Assembly: GCF_014206975.1 (NCBI RefSeq)
Contig: NZ_JACHOU010000020.1
Span: 1 to 64,000 of the forward strand
DNA: 64,000 bases
Source of the DNA: Aminobacter aganoensis
Lineage (GTDB): Bacteria; Pseudomonadota; Alphaproteobacteria; Rhizobiales; Rhizobiaceae
Reading direction: 5' to 3'
Shown here: piece by piece, positions 45,580-54,859 of the stretch
Layout: each line of letters opens with the position of its first letter
How positions within the stretch are numbered: position 1 is the stretch's first letter
Translations under genes and position numbers: made by a program
The notes under the pieces: generated by a model
Database searches by the model: none
What the model saw: the letters and a program-made list of their open reading frames with translations, nothing else
What the model was told of the DNA's origin: nothing

Positions 45580-45831
45580 CTATGGGGACAGCGTGACTCC
45601 GGTTACCTTGGTTGCATCATCGTCATCGGTGGTAATTGAAACCTTGGCTCCGGGAACTATGCCTGATGGGATGGCAACATCGGGGGGCACGGTAAAACTA
45701 CTTCCGTCCTCCAAGGTGATAACCTTTGTTTCCGGGATGAATTCGCTCACTACACCGTCTTTTGTGGTGGCGAACGCGGCGCTGTTCATGAGGGCTAAGG
45801 CACCGAGTGCCATGCAGATTTTCCTCATCAT
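45580..45831 (-). CDS. DUF1344-family periplasmic protein
   Basis: 83 residues: signal peptide (ICMALGALALMNSAAFA) followed by EFIPETKVITLEDGSSFTVP and GAKVSITTDDDDATKVTGV, the small beta-rich DUF1344 domain. Function unknown; common in rhizobia. Good ribosome site AAGGAG before the start. Confidence 0.85.
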   Translation of the reverse strand: MMRKICMALGALALMNSAAFATTKDGVVSEFIPETKVITLEDGSSFTVPPDVAIPSGIVPGAKVSITTDDDDATKVTGVTLSP

Positions 45832-45999
45832 TTTCTCCTTCGCTGAACCCGCCCAGTGTCATCAACGCCAGAGGAACTTCATGGTTGCAAAAAGCCTGTC
45901 CTGCCAACGACGCAACATGACCACCGCTAGGAACGTCCATTCGCTTCACCACCCAAGCGGGTATCAATATTGCACCGTTGGAAAAGTTGGTTCGACCTC

Positions 46000-46024
46000 G
46001 GAACTCCTCGTTTCAAGACACGTT
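46000..46024 (+). promoter_or_regulatory. EcfG/RpoE2 general-stress promoter
   Basis: GGAAC (46000-46004), 16 bases, CGTT (46021-46024), a perfect match. The PRC-barrel gene starts 36 bp downstream. Confidence 0.82.
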
Positions 46025-46059
46025 GCGGCTCCATGTTCGTTCTTTAAAAGGACCTGGAA

Positions 46060-46401
46060 ATGCACGATGTGATCGACAGCAGTAACGTCATCGGCACAAA
46101 GGTTTACGATCTAACTGGCGTCCGGATCGGCTCGGTTGAGAGCTTGGTGTTGACCCGAACTGGAGGCCGCGTGGTTCACGTGGTCCTCATTTTTGGAGGC
46201 TTCCTTGGCTTGGCAGACGAACACTATCCTGTGCCTTGGGCCAAGCTGTCTTATGACGAAAAAGTAGCTGGCTTCAAACTCGACATCACAAAAGAGCAAC
46301 TTGAAAAAGCCCCTCGATACATCTCAGCCAGTGAATTCGATTGGTCCGAACGCAACACTCGACAGATATATGGATATTACGGAGCGCAACCCGATTGGTG
46401 A
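46060..46401 (+). CDS. PRC-barrel domain protein
   Basis: 113 residues. The PRC-barrel is at about 10-75: IGTKVYDLTGVRIGSVESLVL, then VVHVVLIFGGFLGLADEHYPVPWAKL. Such single-domain proteins are common in rhizobial stress regulons. The EcfG-type promoter just upstream supports this. Molecular role unknown. Confidence 0.88.
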   Translation: MHDVIDSSNVIGTKVYDLTGVRIGSVESLVLTRTGGRVVHVVLIFGGFLGLADEHYPVPWAKLSYDEKVAGFKLDITKEQLEKAPRYISASEFDWSERNTRQIYGYYGAQPDW

Positions 46402-46777
46402 AAACTTGCCCTAGGTTCAGGCAACTAGCATGAGCTTAGTAATGTGCTCGGCTACGAGCGAGTGGGCCGCTCGCAAGCGTCAGCTCATCCCAGTTTGCAG
46501 GAAGATTTGTTCCAAGTCTTAGCCGAACCGCCCTACAGCGCGCCCTTGACGTTCTCAAACTCGACATTCGTCGCCACCGTCGATCCCCTGCTAGTTGGCC
46601 AGACACAACAAGGGGCCTGGATACGAATACAACCACCTGAACGCTGCGGGGTCGGGATGGCACCTAAATGGCAAGAATCCCTTACAAAGAAGCCCTCACT
46701 CGCACATTCGTCGGCCGGTGACATGCGCCGCATCGCTTCGCGACCCGTCCTCGCGTCAAGCACCATTCCTGCAAATG
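46402..46777. other. Gap before the amidohydrolase operon
   Basis: 375 bp. Open frames here run into the amidohydrolase or are out of frame and show no domain. No clear promoter. Confidence 0.45.
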
Positions 46778-47629
46778 GGAACCGTCCAGTCTTCCGTGCA
46801 TTTGAATGTCGTGGACAAGACTTCTACGATAGACCCGGTGGGGTCACCGAGCGGATGGACCATCAAGCTGGGAGATTCACCAGTAGTTGGAACTGCTATT
46901 CACAGCGGTTCGGAGGTGAGAGAAGCTTACCAATCGCTGATGTCGCTTGCCGATGCCGACCGGCTGAGGGAGGAAGATCCCTTTACCGACCTCTTTATCC
47001 TAGATTTTCCCACCCAGATCGTCGTTCATCAGTCGCGGTTCCAGGTAGACCTGAACCGCGCGCGGGAGGCTGCGATTTATCTGTCGCCAGACCAATCCTG
47101 GGGCCTGAATGTCTGGCGGAAGAAACCTTCTCTTGCGCTGATAAGCGATGTTCATGCCTTTCATGATGCTTACTACTGCGCTTTGAAGCGCGCATTGATG
47201 GATGTAGAGGAACGTTTTGGCAGATTCGTTCTGGTCGATGTCCACAGCTACAATCATCGCCGAAATGGGCCGGACGCGCAGGCTGCACCGCAAGAGGAAG
47301 CGCCTGACATCAACATCGGAACTTTCTCGATGGACCGGAAGCGCTGGGCGCCAATACTTGATCCCTTCATCGAGACCTTGCGGGGCCATCGCCTCAACGG
47401 AGAGCGGATAGACGTTCGCGAGAATGTGTCGTTTCAGGGCAAAGGCGAGCAAGCGCGCTTCGTGCACGCCAATTTTCCTCAAACCGGATGCGCGATTGCG
47501 GTCGAGTTCAAGAAAATCTTCATGGATGAGTGGAGTGGTAAGCCTGACCAAGCAATTTTGGGCAAATTACGCGCCATGCTTGCGTCGACAGTGCCGGTCT
47601 TAGAGGCGGCTCTGCGAGGGATGGAATGA
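46778..47629 (+). CDS. N-formylglutamate amidohydrolase-family protein
   Basis: 283 residues from the ATG at 46778; the frame is open to 46595. The FGase fold is recognised by AIHSGSEVRE, VDLNRAREAAIY and LVDVHSYNHRR, which hold the expected metal ligands, and IAVEFKKIFMDEW near the end. Classical members cleave N-formylglutamate in histidine breakdown, but no hut genes are present. Overlap of its stop with the next start (ATGA) couples it to a DUF1704 peptidase, suggesting that it removes an acyl or amino-acid group in that system. Role inferred. Confidence 0.82.
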   Translation, partial: GTVQSSVHLNVVDKTSTIDPVGSPSGWTIKLGDSPVVGTAIHSGSEVREAYQSLMSLADADRLREEDPFTDLFILDFPTQIVVHQSRFQVDLNRAREAAIYLSPDQSWGLNVWRKKPSLALISDVHAFHDAYYCALKRALMDVEERFGRFVLVDVHSYNHRRNGPDAQAAPQEEAPDINIGTFSMDRKRWAPILDPFIETLRGHRLNGERIDVRENVSFQGKGEQARFVHANFPQTGCAIAVEFKKIFMDEWSGKPDQAILGKLRAMLASTVPVLEAALRGME

Positions 47630-49494
47630 ATCCAAAGCTGGCCGCTCCAGACCCTACGCTAGCACCAGTAGAAGCCGATATCGACGCCCTGCTCAAACAG
47701 GGCAGGCCAATACGCCATGAATTTGCCGATGGCGGCCGGTTACACATAGATCGGCCTTTGCCCTTTCTATGCGTCTATATAGGATCAGACCACACAGCTG
47801 CGTTCGATGCCGCCTCTGCCAACGCCTCTTATTTGATCGCCCCCCATCCCAGGCTCGCTAGTCAAGTGGCTCGATTGGTTGCGATGAAAATGTTTCGACA
47901 GTGCGGAGCATTCCTGATCATCGACATCGGAGAGTTGAGCATAGACAGGTTCCTGACTGACGATGCTCCTTTTCTCCCACCATTCGAAATTGCTCTGGCA
48001 ACCGGTAATACCGCTCAGGAAAAGGCTGCACTCAAACGTTTTGCTGCTGCGGCTGCTGAGCGAGAGGTAAAATATCGGACGCCGCGTGTCTGCGACCTCA
48101 ACCTAGCCGAATGGCAAGGGCCGCAGCTTTCTGACGTTCTCGGAAAGATACCATGTCTCATCGTCCGCTTTGCGCCGATCTACCGGATGACCGGCGACAA
48201 TGGCGTCTACCCGGCTTTGCGCGATCTTGTTGTGAGCAACATTGTGGATTCCACGCTGCAGGCAGTAAGCGCTTTCCTCCAGGCGTCGAAGCTGCCCTCC
48301 CCGACTACCCATCGTTCGCTGGGACGGCGTGTGTTTATCGAGGCAGTCGCGCGAGCCGATCGCGACATTGATAAGGTAGCGTCTGCCTTCGACTTTCTGC
48401 TTGCGGTGACGCCAATCAATTCCGAGCAGGGGTATCTGGAGTTTGAGGCAAACGGATTCCAACGGATGCCGACCCTACTCTATCGGCCGCTCCCCTTCGA
48501 CGTCTCCGCAGAGAAGCGAAAACTCTACTCGGTTTCGCTCGATCATCTCGAGGATCCCCTTCTTGCCGGACTTCTTTGCGAAAAACAGCAAGAACTTGAT
48601 CTCCAATTGTCGATGCTCGCGTCCCGCGAAACCTCACGCTTTGCTGAATTGGGACGTGCCCTCTATGGAAACGTCGAGCCCGACCTGGCCGTAAGGGCAG
48701 GAAGAATTCTCAACAACGTGGCTGTCGCCAAGCGGAAGGCAGGAGCAAAAAGTCTCAGCGCAGATGCCGTCGCTGCAGCAGCGCGAGAAATGATTGCTCG
48801 ATACAGCGCTGCCTGCCCCGATTTCAAGGCGTCCGTGGAAATTCGCGCGGATTTGCCAGCTGGTCTCTTGGTATCTCGAAACCGGCTTCTGGTGTCGCGG
48901 AATACTTCTGTCCCGCCCGAGCGTCTGATGGCGCTGTTAAGTCACGAGATCGGCGTTCATTTGCTCACCTATTTTAACGGGGAGACGCAGGGACTTTCCA
49001 TGCTCCGTAACGGCCTGGCGGGTTATGAGGGCATGCAGGAAGGGCTCGCTGTGTTGGCGGAATATCTCGTCGGTGGCATGACAGCAACGCGGCTGAGGCT
49101 GATTGCGGCAAGGGTTCTCGCCTGCCAAGCAATGCTCGATGGCGCTACGTTCGAAGAAACTTTCAGGATACTCAAAGACGATTTCAGTTTCGATTGCCCC
49201 GCCGCCTACAACGTGGTGTTGCGTGTGTTCCGAGGTGGTGGCCTTGCCAAAGACGCCATCTATTTGCGCGGCGTACTACAAGTCCTCCATCACCTGAGGA
49301 ACGGTGGCAGCCTAACGCCTTTTTGGGTAGGCAAAATCTCGGCCGCCCATTTCGGCGCGATTGAAGAGCTCCGCACCAGAGGCTTGCTTCGTGCACCTCG
49401 ATTTGAACCTGCATTCCTGTCGTCTCAAGTGGCGCGGCCGCGCCTTAAGAAGGCGATGGCTGGGATGGATCCAATCGACATGATTTCGACATGA
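47626..49494 (+). CDS. DUF1704 metallopeptidase-like protein (QEGLA motif)
   Basis: 622 residues. The C-terminal half has the zinc motif HEIGVHLLTYFNG (HExxxH type) followed by YEGMQEGLAVLAEY, which supplies the third ligand; this is the DUF1704 family, related to the eukaryotic tubulin-tyrosine carboxypeptidase MATCAP and annotated in bacteria as flavohemoglobin expression-modulating QEGLA-motif protein. The N-terminal 300 residues have no fold that I recognise. It lies between an amidohydrolase and an ATP-grasp ligase. Probably a peptidase removing C-terminal residues from a protein or peptide. Substrate unknown. Confidence 0.85.
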   Translation: MNPKLAAPDPTLAPVEADIDALLKQGRPIRHEFADGGRLHIDRPLPFLCVYIGSDHTAAFDAASANASYLIAPHPRLASQVARLVAMKMFRQCGAFLIIDIGELSIDRFLTDDAPFLPPFEIALATGNTAQEKAALKRFAAAAAEREVKYRTPRVCDLNLAEWQGPQLSDVLGKIPCLIVRFAPIYRMTGDNGVYPALRDLVVSNIVDSTLQAVSAFLQASKLPSPTTHRSLGRRVFIEAVARADRDIDKVASAFDFLLAVTPINSEQGYLEFEANGFQRMPTLLYRPLPFDVSAEKRKLYSVSLDHLEDPLLAGLLCEKQQELDLQLSMLASRETSRFAELGRALYGNVEPDLAVRAGRILNNVAVAKRKAGAKSLSADAVAAAAREMIARYSAACPDFKASVEIRADLPAGLLVSRNRLLVSRNTSVPPERLMALLSHEIGVHLLTYFNGETQGLSMLRNGLAGYEGMQEGLAVLAEYLVGGMTATRLRLIAARVLACQAMLDGATFEETFRILKDDFSFDCPAAYNVVLRVFRGGGLAKDAIYLRGVLQVLHHLRNGGSLTPFWVGKISAAHFGAIEELRTRGLLRAPRFEPAFLSSQVARPRLKKAMAGMDPIDMIST

Positions 49495-49505
49495 CAGGAG
49501 CTCCA

Positions 49506-50552
49506 ATGCGCATTGCCTTCTTTGTCAATTCCGTTGAGAGAGAAACTGCCGGTTACACGACGACAACGCTTGCGCTGACCGCAAGTCAACGCGGGCATTC
49601 GGTTATCTATGTCGAACCGGGTGACTTCATTTTGCGTCCAGACGATAGCTTAGCCGTAAGCGGTGTGGTTCTGCCAAGTGCGTCCTACAGGACCTCCGAT
49701 AAGCTTTATGCCGCCTTGCAGGGGGCGAGCGCCCAGAAGAAGATCTTCGCTGTAGGCGACATCGACATTCTGTTTCTACGAAACGACCCGTCACTCGACG
49801 CGAGCGAACGACCATGGGCCGCCAATGCGGGCATTATGTTTGGGCGACTTGCCGCGCAACACGGAGTAATGGTGGTCAATGATCCTGACGGGCTCGCTCA
49901 GGCACAGAACAAGCTTTACCTCCAGGCATTCCCTGCCCTTGTCAGGCCCGCCACGCTGATCTCCCGCAGCATTGCTGAAATTCGCGCGTTCATAGACGAT
50001 CAGCCCAAAGGGTGCATCGTCAAACCGCTTCAGGGATCCGGTGGCAAGAATGTCTTCCATATTGCGACCCCGGACGATTCAAATCTGAACCAGATTTTCG
50101 AGGCGGCGAGCGGAGATGGTTATCTGATCGCGCAGACTTACATTCCCGAGGCCAAAGCTGGTGACGTGCGCCTGTTTTTGCTTAACGGCCGGCCACTTGA
50201 GCGAGATGGCAGCTATGCCGCTTTCCGCCGGGTTCCAGCAAAGGGGGATGTCCGATCCAACATCCATGCAGCTGGAACTGCGCGCAAGGTTAAGGTGACC
50301 AACCAAATGCTGGCTCTGGCCGAGACCGTGCGCCCAAAACTGGTGCAGGATGGCATGTTTCTCGTCGGGCTGGATATCGTCGGTGACAAACTCCTCGAGA
50401 TCAATGTTTTTACACCAGGCGGTCTGACGAGGCTCGCAGCGATGTACAAGGCAGATTTTAGTGCATCTGTCATCGACATACTGGAAGAGAAACTGGCACT
50501 GCGCCAAGCGTATGGAATGGCCATTTCGAACGCCCGCTTGTCCACGCTATAA
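49506..50552 (+). CDS. Glutathione-synthetase-like ATP-grasp ligase
   Basis: 348 residues from the ATG at 49506 (GGAG ribosome site), 11 bp after the peptidase gene. The ATP-grasp core is visible: VVNDPDGLAQAQNKLYLQ, CIVKPLQGSGGKNVF, GDVRLFLLNGRP and LEINVFTPGG (metal-binding E-x-N). It resembles GshB and RimK. GshB adds glycine to gamma-glutamylcysteine, but this copy stands with two hydrolases rather than gshA. It likely forms an amide bond between an amino acid and a peptide or protein end. Last gene of the operon. Confidence 0.87.
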   Translation: MRIAFFVNSVERETAGYTTTTLALTASQRGHSVIYVEPGDFILRPDDSLAVSGVVLPSASYRTSDKLYAALQGASAQKKIFAVGDIDILFLRNDPSLDASERPWAANAGIMFGRLAAQHGVMVVNDPDGLAQAQNKLYLQAFPALVRPATLISRSIAEIRAFIDDQPKGCIVKPLQGSGGKNVFHIATPDDSNLNQIFEAASGDGYLIAQTYIPEAKAGDVRLFLLNGRPLERDGSYAAFRRVPAKGDVRSNIHAAGTARKVKVTNQMLALAETVRPKLVQDGMFLVGLDIVGDKLLEINVFTPGGLTRLAAMYKADFSASVIDILEEKLALRQAYGMAISNARLSTL

Positions 50553-50829
50553 ATCTGGTGCGCGATCTTAGGTCGACTACGCGGCCAGCGGCCTCAACGC
50601 CCACAGAGCGAAAAACTGTTCTTGAGCGTTTGGGTTAGCTCACGAGGGCGGCATGATTGTCTGCCAAGACACCGATGAGCCCGGCTCCCTGCGGATGCTG
50701 TCAATCACGCAGGAGCAGCGATGCGGAAACCTTTGCGCTCTAGACCAACAGCTTCCCCTCGGCGCGACGTAAGGGAACCGATTTGGTCCACGTCGATTGT
50801 TACACTGCAACCAACGAGAGGCTATTGAG
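50553..50829. other. Gap before DUF1236 gene, with possible stress promoter
   Basis: GGAAC at 50774-50778 followed 18 bases later by TT (50797-50798) fits the RpoE2 rule. Otherwise nothing is recognised. Confidence 0.45.
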
Positions 50830-51135
50830 ATGATTTTCCGAAGCACCCTTGCCACAGCGATCTTGTTTGCCGGTACCGTTTTCGCTGCCGCCCAAACAGT
50901 TGTTGTTACCCCGGAACAGGAAGTCGTGGTCCGCGAGTATGTGAAAACGAATCCGGTGGTTGTTGAACGTCCGTCCAACTTTGAACTGGTAGTTGGAGCC
51001 ATTGTACCTGACATTCTCAAGCCCGGCGCACTTGCCGAAAACACAATGCCAAATCAGTATCAGTATGTCGTCATGGACGGTCGGACTGTGCTGATCGACC
51101 CCCAGACTCGCAAGGTAGTCTATATTATGGACTAA
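50830..51135 (+). CDS. DUF1236-family periplasmic protein
   Basis: 101 residues from the ATG at 50830. Signal peptide (FRSTLATAILFAGTVFAAA) and a DUF1236 domain: VVVREYVKTNPV, YQYVVMDGRTVLIDPQTRKVVYI. Common short secreted proteins of rhizobia, function unknown. Followed by a strong terminator. Confidence 0.85.
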   Translation: MIFRSTLATAILFAGTVFAAAQTVVVTPEQEVVVREYVKTNPVVVERPSNFELVVGAIVPDILKPGALAENTMPNQYQYVVMDGRTVLIDPQTRKVVYIMD

Positions 51136-51196
51136 CCAGCCAAGCGGGTAGGTACCTCGCGAGAGCAGGGCCTCCGCTACAGTGCATGACCTAAAA

Positions 51197-51228
51197 GGTG
51201 CCTGCTTCGCGGCAGGCGCCTACTTTTT
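51197..51228 (+). terminator. Intrinsic terminator
   Basis: GGTGCCTGC (51197-51205), loop TTCGCG, GCAGGCGCC (51212-51220), then TACTTTTTG. Ends the DUF1236 transcript. Confidence 0.85.
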
Positions 51229-51317
51229 GAACTAACGGGCTGGAAACAGAAGCATGCTGCCGAAGCCGCTCGTGAAACGATACTCTCTATATGAAATTTC
51301 ATTTAGGTTGGAGTAAA

Positions 51318-51443
51318 ATGGTGCACGCTCAGAAGGCGCGGAACGCAAAGCGTCCGCTCGCACCAATGACCTGGCAGGATTGGTATTACTGGACAGTGGT
51401 CGTCGCCGCCATCGCGATGATTTTGTGGCTTGTGATCTCGTAG
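51318..51443 (+). CDS. Small single-helix membrane protein
   Basis: 41 residues, from ATG 51318 with the ribosome site GGAG; an in-frame ATG at 51291 would add nine residues. Basic N-terminus (QKARNAKRPLAPM), then WQDWYYWTVVVAAIAMILWL and a short tail, so a single membrane span. No family recognised. Confidence 0.5.
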   Translation: MVHAQKARNAKRPLAPMTWQDWYYWTVVVAAIAMILWLVIS

Positions 51444-51864
51444 AGATTTCGGGTGATCGGTGATTGGGGTATAGGGTCATTAGCGAGATGCCAATGAGCG
51501 AGCGCACGTACGTACAGACAAGTCCGTGATACTGCAGGTGGCCCCAGCCTCAACGACGGCTATCATTATTCGCGTGCCGACCCTGACAGCGCTTGTCGTT
51601 CATGAGACTGACGTTTCTGTCGCTGTCGAGGAGGTGTGTTCTGCACAGGGCGAAGGGCGCGTTGGGACTTCTCGGCAACATCTTAGCCACGACTAGCTCC
51701 TTCGGTATTGAATCCTCACTGAGTCTTGTTCCACGCCACATTTGAGCGTCAGGGCTCTGAGCAGTCCCGTCTTTTGGGAATCCGATACAGCTCTGCCCTT
51801 TTTCGTCCGACCGGATCCTCTCATGCCCCTGGATCAGTCGGTCGAAACTCCTATCTGATGCGGA
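51444..51864. other. Gap without recognised gene
   Basis: 420 bp. Short frames on both strands have no domain; nothing structural seen. Confidence 0.45.
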
Positions 51865-52491
51865 ATGACCTTACGACCGAAGACACAAACCCCAATAAAG
51901 CTCGTGGGAGAATGGGTTCTGCCCACGGCGGCCACACTCGGGTCGGCAGTGCGCGCTAGAGGCATTCTTCTTGAGGTACGGGCCCGCTTACCGCTGGCGG
52001 CACGAAAGTTCCTTCATGTGCAGACTGGGCAATTGGTCCTTCTCGTGCCGGAGGAAAGCGATGGTGACTGGCTCGACGTAATTAAGGTCATTGCTGGTAC
52101 GCTGCGGGCCATCGAAGACCTACCCGTCATTCCTAGAGAAGTCGAAGATATCCTGACGATAAGTGCGGCCGAACGACATCGCTGGCTGAAAGATGGTCGC
52201 TTACAGAGCGCCGGCACCAGGACAGTTAAGCTGCAAGGTCGCGCGCGGAAAATCACCTTCCACGTGTTCGATCCGCGGCAAATCGAGGACGTGCTCGATC
52301 GCGACTTAGTTTCCGTGTGGCGAGAGAAGGATGCCACTACCGCTTCCGAAAACCGACGTCGTGCCGCAGGAAAGGCTGCGCTTACGCGAGCCCGCAAACG
52401 CGCGGCGGCTTTCGCCATGAAGACACCAGAAGCTAGGTTGTCGAAGCTGGAAGGTTGGGATGACTTCGACCTTGATGGATTGCTTAGATAA
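51865..52491 (+). CDS. Hypothetical protein with basic C-terminal region
   Basis: 208 residues. I do not recognise a family. A segment around 95-150 (DILTISAAERHRWLKDGRL, then KITFHVFDPRQIEDVLDRD) looks like a small DNA-binding, excisionase-like fold: a helix pair followed by a beta wing and a helix. The region 150-185 is rich in Arg, Lys and Ala. No partner gene is adjacent. Confidence 0.65.
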   Translation: MTLRPKTQTPIKLVGEWVLPTAATLGSAVRARGILLEVRARLPLAARKFLHVQTGQLVLLVPEESDGDWLDVIKVIAGTLRAIEDLPVIPREVEDILTISAAERHRWLKDGRLQSAGTRTVKLQGRARKITFHVFDPRQIEDVLDRDLVSVWREKDATTASENRRRAAGKAALTRARKRAAAFAMKTPEARLSKLEGWDDFDLDGLLR

Positions 52492-52656
52492 CGGTGATGG
52501 AAATCCGGCAATTGGAAACGGGTAATTTCCCGCCACGCCTGAATTCAGTTTTCGTTGCTTCGACAAAGGGCAAGAAGACCTGCATGTTGCGTGGTGCGCA
52601 AGGCAAATCTTAGCCTGCAAGGGACGGTGGCCGTTCTATGCGGAAGCGTCAAGAAG

Positions 52657-53236
52657 CTACAGCCCTTCTGCTGCCAGTGCATGGCGAACGCAGTCGCGCT
52701 GCTCCACGTTCTCCATGAATTGACTCAGCCCGACGGGATGTTCGATTCCGACCATCCTGGCCCAACGCAGGATGACGTACAGCATCGCGTCGGCGCCGGT
52801 GAAGCTTTCGCCGAAAAGGTACGCGCCCTGCACCTCTGCGCCGATCCAGATGAGGCGAGGCTCCACAACCTGACACAGGCGAGCCTGTTCCGCTTCATCC
52901 TCGCTGAAGAACAATGGAATGAATCGCTTGTGCAGCTCGCTGGACATGAAGGCGAGCATCTGCAGATGCCGCAGTCGGCTGAGTTCATTTCCGTACGGAA
53001 AAGATCCGGCACAGCCGGTGAGCCAATCGAGGATGGCAACGTTCTCCGTTAGGAGCGTTCCGTCTTCGAGAACGATAGCCGGAACATAGCCGTTCAGGTT
53101 GATGCGCGTGTAGTCGGACCGTCCTCCAGCGTGTGGCTGAAGGTGTCGACCTTATGTGGGCGAAAGCGAACCCGGCTTCGCGCAGCATGATGTGCGTGGC
53201 CTCGGAGCTACTGCCAAGCGTATGGTAGAAATCCAT
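52657..53236 (-). pseudogene. Glutathione S-transferase, broken by two frameshifts
   Basis: Pieces of one GST lie in three frames in correct order. MDFYHTLGSSSEATHIMLRE is the N-terminal thioredoxin-like start (from 53236). KVDTFSHTLEDG follows in a second frame from about 53153. SDYTRINLNGYVPAIVLEDG and then AILDWLTGC continue in a third frame from about 53115. The C-terminal helical domain then runs intact to 52657. GSH-binding elements (VPAIVLEDG, then LTENVAI) are still recognisable. The gene cannot make a normal protein without two shifts. Confidence 0.85.
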
Positions 53237-53548
53237 TGTTTCTCTCCGTCAAGGAGGCGCATCGCGCCGTTTTAGCTGTAACGGTGACCAATTCTCTCGC
53301 CAGCGACGAACGGATCAGTTTTGCGGGAACCGTAGCCATCACCTCGAGAAGGCAGGCGACGGTTCGCATTTGCGCCTGAGCACGGACTTTATTTCGACGG
53401 ACAGGATGGTGTCGCCGAGCATCTATCGGGGTGGGAAAACATGCTCGATTCCCTTGCGCGCTATCTCCGCCGCTGACCTTCCAAGAAATCCGGTCTTCCG
53501 AGTTGCTCTTCGAGGAGCCACCCGAGGAGAGCGATTTTTAGGTTGGCT
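53237..53548. other. Gap between GST relic and hipA
   Basis: About 310 bp. On the minus strand a short frame just upstream of the GST relic looks protein-like but is too short to assign. No other feature seen. Confidence 0.4.
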
Positions 53549-54859
53549 TCAGGAAATATGCGCCAGCAGGCGGGCACGACTTTTCACGGCCACCCTGACT
53601 GACGTGACGAGTTGTTCGGGGAAGCCGGGCGGGAGCGCGTCGACAACGATGTCGGTCACTTTCTCGGCGTTTGCAGCGAGGTCTTCGAGGATCGATCGTG
53701 TCAGGGGCAAGCCGACGCCTGCCAACTCTGCGGTCTGAACGAAATGGCGCGGCAAGATTTTTTCGACGGAGTAGTGACGGTTCTTGCCCACGGACATGGC
53801 GAGCTTGAATTTTTTTTGCTGAATCTGACCAACATCGAGACTCGGCTGAGCGGTCAGCACATCGTAGAGCGGGGTGAGCCGGAAGCGCCCGCCGGGACCC
53901 AAAGTGATGCTGAAATTCTTTGCATGGCCATCTGTGGCGCCCAGGATCCAGAACAGAATGCACGCGCGCATGAAGGTAGCAATGTCCTGTTCCGGCCTGT
54001 CGCTTCCCTTCAGGAGTTGGATAATGTCGCGCATACCAGGCCCGCCATCGGACTGGTATTTGCGCGTGGGCGGCACGGACAAGGCCTGGCAAATGTCTTC
54101 CTGCGGCAGGCGCAAAAGCCGTCCGTCATTGGCCCAGCGGCGGTCGAAACGCTCGACGATGAGCGTGCGGCGGTCGCCAAAATCAGCAACCTCGCTGTGG
54201 GCGGTCGGCACGCCAAAGGCGGCGAGCAATTTCAAGCAGAGATATTCGTTCTCTACGCTGTTCGAGAGATCGATTCCGTTCGGGAGCTGGCCAATCTGGG
54301 GCTTGAAGATATGCGTGGTGGCAGTGGTCCCTGCGGGCTTGAACCATTTTCCGTTCTTGCGGAGCAGGGCGGTCTTTTCCTGCGCCCCTGCAATCGAGAT
54401 GCGAAAATCCTGGTCCTCACTCATGCCGAGGGGGGAGGCCGTGAGGTTGTTGATGATGGCGGCGACGTCCTCGTCGGTGACGGGATTACCATCGGTAGTG
54501 CCAGCCCTACCCGGATCGACGCCGTCGGGAAGGAATTGCAGCGCGCCCACGCAGTCATGTCCAAGAGCCGTCAGCAGGCTATAGGCATCCGTACCGCCTG
54601 CGCCGACGCGTTCGGCGACGCGTTTGCGGATGGCATCGCTGTCCGGCAGCAGATTGTCGAAGACGTTGAGGACCGGCGCGCCGATATAACGGTCCTCGCG
54701 CAAAGGCAGAGAGATCGAGACTGGGAAGGTGTTTTCCCATTCGAGCCATCCTTTTGCATATTGAAAGTCGATGGCGCCGGTGGATTCGCGGTGCAGCACG
54801 CCGACAAGGCGGCTGTTCAGAAAAACATTGAGGGGCGCGTGGGCCCGGCGGCGAGTCAT
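53549..54859 (-). CDS. hipA: HipA-family serine/threonine kinase toxin
   Basis: 436 residues. The N-terminal HipA domain (VGVLHRESTGAIDFQYAKGWL split over the first strands) is followed by the kinase part: GAQEKTALLRKNGKWF (P-loop-like and lysine), LSNSVENEYLCLKLLAAFG, ERFDRRW and the catalytic LGATDGHAKNFSI with the aspartate, then LTPLYDVLTAQP. HipA toxins phosphorylate aminoacyl-tRNA synthetases and slow growth. The gene overlaps hipB by one base (TAATG). Confidence 0.93.
   Translation of the reverse strand: MTRRRAHAPLNVFLNSRLVGVLHRESTGAIDFQYAKGWLEWENTFPVSISLPLREDRYIGAPVLNVFDNLLPDSDAIRKRVAERVGAGGTDAYSLLTALGHDCVGALQFLPDGVDPGRAGTTDGNPVTDEDVAAIINNLTASPLGMSEDQDFRISIAGAQEKTALLRKNGKWFKPAGTTATTHIFKPQIGQLPNGIDLSNSVENEYLCLKLLAAFGVPTAHSEVADFGDRRTLIVERFDRRWANDGRLLRLPQEDICQALSVPPTRKYQSDGGPGMRDIIQLLKGSDRPEQDIATFMRACILFWILGATDGHAKNFSITLGPGGRFRLTPLYDVLTAQPSLDVGQIQQKKFKLAMSVGKNRHYSVEKILPRHFVQTAELAGVGLPLTRSILEDLAANAEKVTDIVVDALPPGFPEQLVTSVRVAVKSRARLLAHIS

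Noticed and set aside
45464-46072. 202-codon plus-strand frame
   Set aside because: Covers the DUF1344 gene on the other strand and the EcfG-type promoter; no domain.
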